64,000 nt of DNA from Atherix ibis. Taxonomy: Eukaryota > Arthropoda > Insecta > Diptera > Athericidae. The notes under the pieces were generated by a model, which was not told where the DNA came from, made no database searches, and was given only the letters and a program-made list of their open reading frames with translations. The stretch spans positions 117,610,267-117,674,266 of the forward strand of contig OY282605.1 in assembly GCA_958298945.1 (NCBI GenBank), in the 5' to 3' direction. The position numbers and the translations under genes are program-made. Below, in pieces: positions 47,801 to 58,225 of the stretch; the stretch's first letter is position 1, and each line of letters begins with the position of its first letter.

Positions 47801-49163
47801 CTCACTATAAATTTTATTAGCAAATAATCTATGAGATTTAAAGAGAAAACTATTATTTACTGATATATTATGTCTAAATTTAGTACTACATCGATATTAG
47901 TAGCGAAATAATAACAGTTTTTTTTTCTTTAAAAATAGATTGTCTCAATATCTCTTTAAAATTAAAGAACTTTAATAAAAGAATAAAATTTTTGTAAGAA
48001 ATTCGATTTTACTATTCATTTTTCTTTATAACTGTTCAAACTTTTATTTTGCACAAAAAGTTTTAGTATAATTGGAAGTTTTCCTGCTAATTTTCTATTT
48101 ATTTTCATAGATGGCAGAACGATAGCTCGCTCGAATATATTGTAAGCGATCGTTCTGCCAATCTGTTACCAATAATAATTTATCAAATTGAAGTATTGTA
48201 AATAAGTATTTTTTCTTATCTTCTATTATTGCTTATGCGTTTTCAAACTATGCTGACATTTGATGGTAATGCCCTCTGTTTGTGTTTTATTGCAGTGTAT
48301 TTATCTATAAATTATTGGTTTTAATTACAAATACAAACAACGACATTTATTTTTTACTTTTTTGCTATAAAATTTAAGAATATTTAGAAATAAGCTCCTG
48401 AAAAAATCCACTAGATTGCATTAAACTTGTTCATACTTATGGCACGTGTCAGTAACACACTCTGGTGGATTTTTTCTCAATGATAATTATAAGTAAGAAT
48501 TTTGATTTTCTTTTTCGAAGAATGTTGTTTTGTTTAAATAAAAAATAAAACTAAAATTTTGTTTCTTTTTTTTCATTTCAGAAAATTCCGTAAGTGTTAA
48601 TGAAGCCCACATAAAAAAAATCCTCTCAATAGTATGTAAGTCCTTATACCAATTTATAATACAATAATTATTCTGTTCGATATTTTTGCGTTTCTTAAGA
48701 AAACGTCATATAACAAGCCTTCAAAGGTAATGTGTAAAAATATTAGAATTATTTATAAAAAAAGGATTTTATTAAATTCGGCAATAATAAATTGATTTGT
48801 AGAAAATAAATTTGAAAAAAAAATGAAAATTTTACTAGAAAAAAAAGGAGTTAAATTCGAAAGCAAGTCTTCCTTATGCCCTGAAACAATGGCATTTTTG
48901 CAGATAATTACCTTTTTGACGAAATATACATCACAGGAGATCAAGTAATAAACGAAAACTCTATGGTTGTGTGCAGAGGCGTTCATAGATTATTCGACGT
49001 TTGTACGTAAATCCACCACAATCTACACGACATAGAAAGGAATAAAAGCCAAGAATCTGAACATCATCAGAGCCGATGACGTTCAAACAATTCTTTTTTT
49101 TCTCCTCGGCTTATTTAACGACTGTTTTCGAATGGAAAAGATTCAAAATCATTTGCATTTCAG
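47801..49163. other. Spacer between inverted mariners, mostly AT-rich
   Basis: Contains the hairpin listed separately and otherwise AT-rich DNA. The minus ORF at 48,753-48,986 is compositional. TTGATGGTAATGCCCTCTG near 48,260 resembles the DD41D 3' tail word GCCCTCTGGTGG and may mark another relic end. Confidence 0.35.
48112..48160. other. Perfect 12 bp stem hairpin
   Basis: TGGCAGAACGAT (48,112-48,123) pairs exactly with ATCGTTCTGCCA (48,149-48,160). CGCT and AGCG inside can extend the stem after a 4-base bulge, leaving a 13-base loop. It is GC-richer than its AT-rich surroundings. It could be a small-RNA hairpin, a transcript structure or a relic of element ends; the stem is short for a microRNA precursor. 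Confidence 0.6.
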
Positions 49164-49391
49164 AGTTACCCGTGGCTCAAGATAATGGACACAAATCCAA
49201 GATTGCAATATACCGTCATGTACACATCCGCAGGGGGGCTCCTCTACAATAATGCTCGTAATGAACGTGGAAAGCACGATGACAAATGGATAGGAGGAAG
49301 GAGCAGGTTTGATGTGTCGATGCGGGATAATACACCAACCCCAAATGGCGATATGTCCCCGTTCAGAAAAATATCTAAATACACATGCTGA
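49164..49391 (+). CDS. Possible terminal exon, unknown protein
   Basis: TTTGCATTTCAG at 49,152-49,163 is a good 3' splice acceptor. Directly after it one frame is open for 75 codons to TGA at 49,389-49,391: SYPWLKIMDTNPRLQYTVMY, followed by a Gly/Asn-rich and Arg/Asp-rich stretch ending FRKISKYTC. The patch is clearly less AT-rich than its surroundings, and the translation is not low-complexity. The Met at 49,185 also lies in this frame. I do not recognise the family. It lies between two inverted mariner copies. It may be a host exon or chance. Confidence 0.3.
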   Translation, partial: SYPWLKIMDTNPRLQYTVMYTSAGGLLYNNARNERGKHDDKWIGGRSRFDVSMRDNTPTPNGDMSPFRKISKYTC

Positions 49392-49885
49392 GATAAGTTT
49401 GGAAAAAGCTAAAAGAAAATATAGAAAAATTTATGTTGGAACATAAAAAACTGGAACGATGCATGGTTTCGTTTTCTGTACATTTTCCTTCTGTCCTTCA
49501 AAGTTGCCCTTGTCTGCTCTCATTATTAAGTGTCATTTTTCAATTAAAACGATAGTTGGGGGAACAAAGCGGATGTGGGAGTGAAGAGGTGACTGAATAG
49601 TGACAACAGAAATTTGAAAAAATAAAAAAAAATTCAGAAAACTCAGTGAGAACAAACAAAAAATTAAGATTAAAATTTATACGTCGAAACAGGATACACA
49701 AAGAGACATTGAAGACTCGTTAGTTGAAAAGATCCTTTTAAAGGAGCACATACAAAAATTTACTCATCTGTGTTTTTCTTGAAAAAAAAAAGAAAAATAA
49801 AAATAATAAAAAAATATAATTAAAAAAATTAAAAATTTGACACTAAAAAAGAAGAAATAATTAAAAAATACACAATATTATAGGG
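49392..49885. other. AT-rich stretch, nothing recognised
   Basis: A-rich towards 49,780-49,880; no feature found. Confidence 0.4.
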
Positions 49886-49998
49886 TTATTCATTTTGCGG
49901 TACGGAAAGGACAGTTTTGTTATTTGATAGCTGTCAAACAGATATGTCATCCAAGGTGGCTATTGTTTAAATTAAGAATTGCCATTTTGTATTTGTTT

Positions 49999-50935
49999 AG
50001 ATTAGGGTCGTTCGGTTGATATATCAATAAGCCAAATTGTTATATGTGGGGCTCTGAAAAACCACAAGCCGCCATTGTATCCACTAAAATCATCAGCGAT
50101 GGCGTTCATGTCCCGCTCTGTTGATGCGTCAGTAAGCCCAATTGCCGTATGCGGGGCTCTAAAAAACCTCAAGGGCTGTAGAGACGCCATTGTATTCGTG
50201 AGAAGTGATTTTCTGGTGTGAATTTTGGTCTGCAGGTGTACTTTCTTTGAAAATGAACAAGCAGAGACCGTTAATGGCAATTCTAAGCCGTTGTAGCCGC
50301 TAAAATCTTCGGCTATGACGTTCATTTCTCGCTCGGTGGATACGTTAATAAGCCAAATTGCCATATGTGGAGCTCTGAAAAACCACAAGCCGCCATTGTA
50401 TCCGCTAAAATCTTCGGCCATGGCGTTCATGTCCCGCTCTGTTGATGCGTCAGTAAGCCCAATTGCCGTATGCGGGGCTCTGAAAAACCTCAAGGGGCTG
50501 TAGAGACGCCATTGTATTCGTGAGAAGTGATTTTCTGGTGTGAATTTTGGTTTGCAGGTGTACTTTCTTTGAAAATGAAGAAGCAGAGACCGTTAATGGC
50601 AATTCTAAGCCGTTGTAGCCGCTAAAATCTTCGGCTATGACGTTCATTTCTCGCTCGGTGGATACGTTAATAAGCCAAATTGCCATATGTGGAGCTCTGA
50701 AAAACCACAAGCCGCCATTGTATCCGCTAAAATCTTCGGCCATGGCGTTCATGTCCCGCTCTGTTGATGCGTCAGTAAGCCCAATTGCCGTATGCGGGGC
50801 TCTAAAAAACCTCAAGGGGCTGTAGAGACGCCATTGTATTCGTGAGAAGTGATTTTCTGGTGTGAATTTTGGTCTGCAGGTGTACTTTCTTTGAAAATGA
50901 AGAAGCAGAGACCGGTAATGGCAATTCTAACATCT
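49999..50935 (+). repeat. 322 bp tandem array derived from transposase DNA
   Basis: GCGGGGCTCT starts at 50,151, 50,472 and 50,794, giving periods of 321 and 322 bp. The units are almost identical by eye over their full length; the 1 bp difference is one G in the CAAGGGGCTG word. Each unit holds two related first-Asp segments of about 110 bp (one with TCTCGCTCGGTGGATACG, one with TCCCGCTCTGTTGATGCG) plus a segment of the following FFENEE-type coding region. The long minus-strand frames (50,002-50,493 and 50,450-50,815) are antisense shadows of the repeat. Confidence 0.9.
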
Positions 50936-51034
50936 CTAGGCATATGAGAGCTGACGTAAAAAATTTTGATATTGGATCAACAGGATTTGGATGTTAATTT
51001 TTCAAACCAAAATTGTCTTCAGCGATGACACAAG

Positions 51035-51410
51035 TGGCTGTAGAGACGCCGTTGTATCCGCTAAAATCTTCGGCTATGACGTTCATTTCTCGCTCGGCGG
51101 ATACGGTAATAAACCCAATTACTGTATGCGGGGCTCTGAAAAACCTCAATTGGCTGTTGGGACGCCATTTTATACGCTAAAATCTGCAGCGATGACGTTC
51201 ATTTCTTGCTCGTTGGATACGTCAATAAGCCAAATTGTCATATGTGGGGCTCTAAAAAACCTCAAGTGGCTGTTGGGACGCCATTGTATCCGTTAAAATC
51301 TTCAGCGATGACGTTCATTTCTCGCTCGGTTGATACGTCAATAAGCCAAATTGTTATATGTGGGGCTCTGAAAAACCTCAAGTGGTTGTAGAGACGCCAT
51401 TGTATTCGCG
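51035..51410 (+). repeat. 116 bp tandem array of the first-Asp segment
   Basis: TGGCTGT or TGGTTGT starts at 51,035, 51,151, 51,267 and 51,383: three successive periods of exactly 116 bp. Each unit encodes, in one frame, the segment around FSDDVHFSLG and YVNKPNC with the first catalytic Asp, then WGSEKPQV. Because 116 is not a multiple of three, the frame changes at each joint, so the array cannot encode repeated protein in one frame. Units differ at several positions, so they are older than the 322 bp units. Confidence 0.9.
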
Positions 51411-52025
51411 AAAAGTTACTGTCTGGTATGAATTTTGGTCTGCAGGTGTACTTTCTTTGAAAATGAAGAAGCAGAGACCGTTAATGGCAATTCTAAGCAC
51501 TCTAGGCATATGAGAACTGACTTTTTTCTTGCCCCAAAAATTTCGATTTTAATCTAGACCATATGTGATTTGAGGAAAACCGCATTTGTGGTCCCTAAAT
51601 ACGATAAATTTTACCTTTATTGTGCGTGAATTTCCCAGGACGCGTAATTTCGAAATTTGTTGATCGTTCAAGACCGTTTGATTTTTGATGCCGTTGGACT
51701 TTTTCTTGTAAGGCTACACAAAAGATCGTAGTTACTCAGAGAAATTTAAAAAAATAGCCCAAATTACAGTCCAAAATGTGTGAAAAAGTCAATAACAAAT
51801 TACCCCAAAAAAATATAGTTCTGCAAAAGAAGTATTTTGGCGGTTATCCGAAAGATGTTATATTTCATGCATAATGGCAAGGTGAAAGCAATAATATTAA
51901 ATAAAAATTTCATCAAAATCTAAATTGAAAATATTTTCTAATAAACTATACTTTCCAAAGCACAAATTGGATATCTCTTTAGCACAGTTCTTCGACAATA
52001 ATGCCCTCTGGTGGTTAAAAAAAAT

Positions 52026-53254
52026 ACGAACAAATTAAAAATTTTATCCACAAAAAACTGTTAAAAAGGATTTAATTAAACCGAAAAATGTAAATCAATC
52101 AACAACAATACAAAAAAAAATTCCAAATTAATCAAAGATCAAAGAAATTCCATTTGTTAAAAAAAAAGGACCTTTTCACCATAAAATGGCGTCTATTCTT
52201 TACACCTAAATGGACGATTGTCCTCCTCTTCTCATTATCAGATTTTTTTTATCAGTCTGCTCAAAGACCAAAATTAAATCTTTATTTTTTTCGGATTTTT
52301 ATATCAAGGATATTGTCCGGCGTCGATTTATTTGTTGTCTGATTTTTGGAAGGATTTTAATTTTCCTGCCTTGTTTTCGTTTTGGTTTTTTCCTCTTTTT
52401 TTTTTGTTAGGTCGCACCCAATTTTTATTCCCATTTAAATCGAATACTGAATTAATATTCATTTATGTCGAAAATGAACTGTTTTGGGAAGATGGGAAAA
52501 ACATTTCTCTCAGGCGTGTGTCCCGTTCAAGGAAGATTCCCCTGCGTTTATTTTCTGTCGGCTTTTTTTTGTGTGATTGTAAATTGACTGCGCTTTAAGA
52601 AATTATTTATGAACACCTTAACAATTTTTTGGAGTGGTAGGGAAGGCTCACTGATGATTGACATTATCCATATCATATGCGTTTTAGAAAGGCTGAGATT
52701 TTGTAACAAGAACTCCTGCAGGATAATGAGTGATTTTTTTTTCAGCTTCGGTGAGAAGAAGACATCAACAAGGATTCGGTTTCGGTTTCGGTTGAGATCG
52801 AAGTCGCATTGGCGGCTGGAATATTTTAATCGTAATTTATTACTCCATTAAAGCGAAACTAGTGCAACTAATGCTGTACAGATGCTGAATGGTTAGTCGT
52901 CGAGGCAATAGGATTATCTGAAAGGACATCTTCCCATGCAAAGATGACGAAAATTGTTTCAGTCCGAAGCGATTATCCCATAAATTGTCGGTTTCGCATT
53001 CTTTTGAAAGTGAAAAGTGAAAATTTTTATTGTCAAGTCGAGCTGTGCAAGCTGCACTTTTGACTTTTCTCTATTTTTCCAAAGAAAGATTTTTTTTCTA
53101 ACAATTTCTATTTTTATCGTCTAAGAAGTTTTTCACATTTTCTATCGATTTCCATTCAAAGAAGAATGCAAAATTTTTACGCAAAATGCCTTCGAACTAT
53201 TGCCTGAGTTGGTATTTCGGCAGGGATTCTTATTGTTCATCCTCTTTTCTGCAG
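52026..53254. other. Mixed stretch, unassigned
   Basis: Less AT-rich between about 52,440 and 53,000, with a short TTTCGG repeat near 52,777-52,795. Plus-strand ORFs (52,210-52,410, 52,332-52,598, 52,609-52,851) have no motif I recognise. Confidence 0.3.
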
Positions 53255-53377
53255 ACAATACGGACCCAAGTGCAGTCAGCCCAAGGGAAATGCATCCCAT
53301 CTGCAACTTCGGAATTGTGGCACATGTCACGCAAATGTTTTAAATTGCAGAACATTTACCTTTTGCGTATTTCGTGA
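53255..53377 (+). CDS. Weak candidate exon after a good acceptor
   Basis: CTCTTTTCTGCAG ending at 53,254 is a strong acceptor-like word. Two frames stay open after it. One ends at TGA 53,375-53,377; the other reads KCSQPKGNASHLQLRNCGTC and further Cys residues and ends near 53,434. The Cys spacing could suggest a small secreted domain, but no known pattern is matched. Frame and end are undecided. Confidence 0.18.
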   Translation, partial: TIRTQVQSAQGKCIPSATSELWHMSRKCFKLQNIYLLRIS

Positions 53378-53434
53378 GCACTTCTTGGTTTTTTTCTCCC
53401 TTTATCGCTGCTCCTTCGTTGTATGTTGTAAATA

Positions 53435-54060
53435 AATTTTCTTGAGGGAAGTCCCATGCATGCATAGTCCTGTCTATGCGTACCCTTATTTAATGAGTTA
53501 CAGTTTCTCTCGTTCATTTACCTTCTATCCGCAGTTGGTTAGGGTGACGTCTTCCGGCTGCCAGCCAAGTACCTTGATCCGATTTTATTGGCCAATGACA
53601 CTGACACACCAAACCATTCGCTAACGTAACCAACTACACCAACATCTGCCGACCTCTTGCATTTCCTTAATAAATTTTCAACTGCTTAGAATTTATATTA
53701 TTTTTCTTCACCTTGAAATGTGATCTAATTTTAAAGAAATTCTGGTTGGATAACATTTGGGTGAAAATGAACTCCTAATGAAAAATTATTTAAGACCTCA
53801 TGTTCCGATTAGAGAAGAAAATAATCGAAGAAATCGAAATTCATTTAAGTTTTCGGTATTTCTTAAAAGCAACTAAAATAAAAAACAATCTAAAAAAAAT
53901 TAACATAAAAAGAAAATTGTTGAAAATTCGTCCAAATTTTTCTTAATCAAAATTACTAAAATGACTGCCATTTTGAAATTAAGAAAAAAAAAACAACAAA
54001 ATTTTATAACGTAAAATTCTGAAAATAGCAAAAAAAATTCAATAATTAGTTGAGAAAATA
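53435..54060. other. Mixed to AT-rich stretch, nothing recognised
   Basis: Another acceptor-like CTATCCGCAG ends at 53,534 in a less AT-rich patch running to about 53,660; beyond it the DNA is AT-rich. Confidence 0.3.
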
Positions 54061-54061
54061 T

Positions 54062-55245
54062 TTTTGATTGCGACAAAGCATACCCAACAATGGGAAATGA
54101 ATTAAACCTTATCGTTGAGTTAATAAAAATTTACAAGAAATACCCCAAAACTCAAAACAAAGATCAAAATTTTCTAGCGTTCGAAAAAAACATTTTCACA
54201 AAAATTTATGCTCGAAGCAGCTAATCGTACCCAAAAAGGTGCTTTTATTTTGAGTCAGTTTTTTTTCTAATACGGAAAGTAAATTAAACCTTTTCGATTA
54301 GTTAATAAAAATTAACAAAAAGACCTTAAAACAAAGAAAAATCAGAATTTTCTAGCGTTCGAAAAAATATTTTCAGAAAAAGTTGATAATTATTTGAGCA
54401 AAAATTTGTGCTCGGAGCAAATCGTAATATGGAAATTGAGTTAAACCTTTTCGTTTAGTTAATAAAAATTAACAAAAAGACATCAAAAACAAAGAAAAAT
54501 AATAATATTCTAGTATTTGAAAAAAACATTTTCACAAAAAGTTAATAATTTTTAGAGCAAAAATTTATGCTCAGATCAAATTGTACCCAAAAAGGTGCGT
54601 TTAGTTTAAGTCGGTTTTTTTTCTAATACGGAAAATGAATTACACCTTTTCGAAAAGTTAATAAAAATTAACGAAAAGACCTCAAAACAAAAAAACTACA
54701 AATTTCTAGAGTTAGAAAAAAAACATTTTCACAAAATGTGATTAATTATTTGAGCAAAAGTTTTTCCTCGGAGCAAAGCGTAATATGGAAATTGAGTTAA
54801 ACCTTTTCGTTTAGTTAATACAAAATTAACGAAAATACCTTAAAAACAAAGAAAAATAATAATTTTCTAGCATTTGAAAAAAACATTTTCACAAAAGTTA
54901 TGCTCGCAGCAAAGCGTACCCAAAAAGGTGCGTTTATTTTGAGTCATTTTTTTTCTAATACAGAAAGTGAATTAAACCTTTTCGATTAGTTAATAAAAAT
55001 TAACGGAAAGACCTCAAAACAAAAATAATCCAATTTTCAAGCGTTAGAAAAATACATTTTCACAAAAAATTAATAATTATTTGAGCAAAAATTTATGCTC
55101 GGAGCAAATCGTACCCAAAAAGGTGCGTTTATTTTGAGTCAGTTTTTTTCTATTACGGGAAATTGAGTTAATTTTTTTCGATTAGTTAATAAAAATTAAC
55201 GAAAAGACCTTAAAACAAAACAGAACTTTTTAGAAAAAAATCTTG
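54062..55245. repeat. Dimeric higher-order tandem repeat, 7 units
   Basis: TTAAACC (or a one-base variant) followed by TTTTCG marks units at 54,102, 54,284, 54,441, 54,640, 54,797, 54,972 and 55,168. Spacings are 182, 157, 199, 157, 175 and 196 bp. The 157 bp units lack a block with CCCAAAAAGGTGCGTTTA and TTGAGTCAG that the longer units carry. The array therefore began as a dimer of about 340-370 bp, irregular at its right end. Common words: AGTTAATAAAAATTAAC, TTTCTAGCGTT, ACATTTTCACAAAA and GAGCAAAAATTTATGCTCGG. No coding content. Confidence 0.88.
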
Positions 55246-57010
55246 CTCACAAAAAGTGAAAAGAAGAAGAGTAAGATGGCGCTGGTCGATAAGAAATAAA
55301 CAAAATAGCGCTATCAGAAGTGTAAAAATTTTTATAGAAAGGCTTCAGTTTATATTTACAGCTTCCATAAAATATATTGAGTCAAGAATATAAATATCCG
55401 CATTTGTAGGGGTGCGTGTGTGTGTGTGTTAAACAAAATTCAAAAGCGTCAGTGGTTTAAGGCAGCGCTACTAACGGCATTTTAATGCACAATGAGATTC
55501 ACTGCATAACTGCATTTACAATTCCTGTATGCGTGCATCGTCCCTTTGGCATTTCAACCCTAAGGGATCTCCGATTTGAGTAATTTTTTTAGTAAACGAC
55601 AAGGAATAAGCGAAAGGCGGAAGAGAGAACGAAACCGAAATACAAAAATTTGTTGAACCGAGAGCCGAAGGGTAATTATTAGAACAGCTGCCATACGAAC
55701 AGGAATTTTATTTTGTCTGCTACCGTGAAGCTACTCTTGAGCCCTAGAGTAATTCTCTCAGGCAAACTTCTACGGTGCATTTCCTAACTCACACATCCAT
55801 GCGCAGGGGTAAGTCGGTCTCAAGCAGCACGAAGAGCGAAAACGCAAGACGTCATATTTTTGGAGTACGCTTGTATGAGCGAGCTAGCCAAACGGGCTGT
55901 TAATAACTAGATTGGTGCGAGTGCAACATTGTGTCATGTTGTCCTTGTCAGACACAGTGCATCGCAGCACTGACCCATCGCACCAAAAATTCGGATCGCC
56001 CTCCTTAATCTGTAGGAACCTATTTTTTGCTTATTCCTATTTTCGATGCGGACTTCAGAGTGTCTGTAGATCCCTTTGTACGTCAGCAGATTTTCTATTC
56101 CTTTTCTCTGTTCCTTTGCTCTCTTCATACTCTTTGAAGTCAACTCAAACGCATTCTCATACACATGCACATCTGCAACTCATTGCGAAGTCCTTTTTAC
56201 GATTCCATTTTAATCAGAATTCTTATCGTTCTTTCTCTTTTTCTCTTACTTTTTCATGGGTTTTTCTCTTATAATTTTCTTCTTGTTGTTTGTGTGTGTT
56301 TTTTTTTCCTTGCCTCATTATTTAACAGGAAAAATTCAAAAGGAGACGTCCTGTATCGAAATACTTTCAGTTTATGAAAAATGTTGGCTTTTTGTGTGTA
56401 GAGAACGCTTGTAGAAGTGCACTTTTTTGCGTCTGGACTGACTCAACTATTCACATTTACTTGTGAGCATTTTTAGTGTTTTTTCTTCGTCTAAAAATAA
56501 TATCCTTCGTCCTGTTTTGTTGTTGTCTACTGTCTAGAATACTCAAAATGAAAGTTGTTATTTTTGAATGTAATTTGGAAAATAAATTTGGTTAGTCTAA
56601 TTTGTTCAGATTTAAAAAAGTGGTCCTTCTCTGATACACCAAACCTGATCGTATTTACCTTATCAGTAATTTCTTGTTTTTCAGGGAGATTTTTTTTTTA
56701 AACGTGATCAAAAAATTACTACTTTTAAGGTTGAGGACTTTTCTAAAAATTACAGGAAAATTATTTTGTACGTTTTTAATTTGAAAATTATTTTTAACGA
56801 AAATAATTCTTTAATAAGAAAGAATAAACAAATTTATGCATTAAGAAACAGAAATTTTTCTCTGCTCCTGCGCAGATGAAGATCTCCGAAAACATTAAGA
56901 GGACTGCTCCTTAATAGTGTGGGACTCTAACCCACCAAAAACACCTTCCTACAATTTGTTATGACTAATTTTCAGTTAAAATCGATTTAATAATTTAATC
57001 GCATTAGGAC
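55246..57010. other. Mixed stretch, no gene supported
   Basis: A (GT)n tract lies near 55,417-55,430. 55,480-56,120 is less AT-rich. The plus ORF 55,912-56,274 and minus ORF 55,934-56,170 overlap and show no recognised motif. Pyrimidine-rich DNA follows at 56,090-56,310. It could hold regulatory or UTR sequence. Confidence 0.3.
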
Positions 57011-57017
57011 TAATTTA

Positions 57018-57087
57018 GGACAAGCAAATTCGTGAGGTCTGGTCCTTATTAAGGACAAGCAAATTCGTGAGGTCTGGTCCTTTTAAG
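57018..57087. repeat. 35 bp direct duplication
   Basis: GGACAAGCAAATTCGTGAGG starts at 57,018 and again at 57,053, and the two units match through GTCTGGTCCTT. The words AAGGAC and GTCCTT at its edges are inverse, so each unit is also a weak hairpin. Confidence 0.85.
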
Positions 57088-57504
57088 ACCACGTACATTG
57101 TCTTAAAAGATAGAAATCTCACGAATTCATCTCAAGGATTTCGTGTGATTGCAAGCGTTAATCATGTTTATCTGCTTTCTTTCTCATTTCATCACAAACG
57201 GAATTAATTTTGAAATAACGTTGGAGACCTTTAGTTTGCTTTGGAGGCTTTTGTATTATCTGAAAAATTATATTTTGAAGTGAAAATAGGCCCAGTGTAA
57301 CAACACCTTATGAAGTGCAGAGGGTCAAATCGTACTAACACGTCGACGTGGTGATCGTGATCACCGGTAATAGTAGAGGTTATCGAACCACCTCGTGATG
57401 GTCATGCCTCATTGCTTACTTATGCATCTGGGCTCATATGTTTGATTTATCCAGACACAGACTAACGACAAACGTCACAACCCAAGATGAAACTGTCTCC
57501 GCCG

Positions 57505-57640
57505 AGGGCTGCATGGCTGAGGGATAGCTTAGTCGTTAGTGTGCGAACACCAGATATCCGGCCACCTTCGGTTTAGTTTAGCTTTCCTATGTTATGCTGG
57601 GCTCTAGTACGGGTGACCACCCTTTCCCGAGGTACTCGTA
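57505..57640 (+). repeat. Possible tRNA-like SINE head
   Basis: TAGCTTAGTCG at 57,525-57,535 fits the RNA polymerase III A-box consensus (TRGYNNARNNG) and sits in a tRNA-like context (GGGATAGCTTAGTCGTTAG). The expected B-box (GGTTCGANNCC) is only weakly matched by CTTCGGTTTAG near 57,567. No intact tRNA fold can be drawn. The region is less AT-rich. It may be a decayed SINE or chance. Confidence 0.2.
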
Positions 57641-58225
57641 GCATTCCAATCAAATTTTAAGCGTGATTATGACGCTCTAAAATCGATTAAGACAAAGGAT
57701 GGGGCTGTAAAAGCCCTTAGCTTTTAATGAGGGCAGTGTGAATGAAGTTTCACAGTTAAGCATAAATTGGCCATCGAACGCTTCGGTAGATGAATCATCT
57801 TCTACTGCAGACCTTACGCATGATGTGTGTTGATACTGACTGTTTTGAGGGTGAGAGTAGCAAGGATTATTATGTTCACGATCCTCCAGCAGGGGCTGGC
57901 ATGAGTCCCGGTACATAGCAGGCCACCGAATCACATTTAGATGAGTGGTGCCGCAAAAAAAAGGTTCATGTGGCTTCTGAGTAATGGCTATAAAGTAGAG
58001 GAAGTCCGGTATCTCTGCAGAAGAACATTAAGGAGCCAATGAAACGAGCACATTCCTGGGGTTTATCAATGCTAGGAACCTCAAACAGACAAAGGGGACC
58101 GATGGACTAGGCCGCAGGTCTCTCATAGGAGAAAATCTGTTCAGGGACAATAAGGATGACTCCAGAAAGAACAAAGGTGGGAAATGGGAAAAATGAGGAC
58201 AAAAGTACTACAACTAAACCATGCA
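57641..58225. other. Less AT-rich region, possibly LINE-derived
   Basis: Mixed composition up to the RT fragment. The minus ORF at 57,677-57,934 has no recognised domain. Since the RT fragment is on the minus strand, this side would be its 3' part, so some of it may belong to the same element. Confidence 0.25.

Larger units (their letters stand above)
49890..52025 (+). mobile_element. Rearranged DD41D mariner with internal tandem arrays
   Basis: The left end (TTGCGGTACGGAAAGGACAG, then GATAGCTGTCAAAC near 49,925) matches other ends of the family. The end word TTTGTTTAGATTA joins directly to the first-Asp region, so the N-terminus is missing, exactly as in the 47 kb copy. About 1.4 kb of tandem arrays follows. 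From about 51,400 the transposase continues: VTVWYEFWSAGVL-like block, then TDFFLPQ near 51,510, a PLDFFL-like block near 51,700 (third Asp visible) and KSQ near 51,790. The 3' tail ends with GCCCTCTGGTGG at about 52,002-52,013. Stops throughout; dead as a transposase. Confidence 0.8.

Noticed and set aside
50002..50815. Long minus-strand ORFs (163 and 121 codons) with a repeated protein
   Set aside because: They are antisense to the transposase-derived tandem repeat on the plus strand; the internal protein repeat follows from the DNA repeat.
57590..57640. 5S rRNA-like words (GGGTGACCACC)
   Set aside because: Only a short 3' resemblance; the 5' two thirds and the internal control region do not match.
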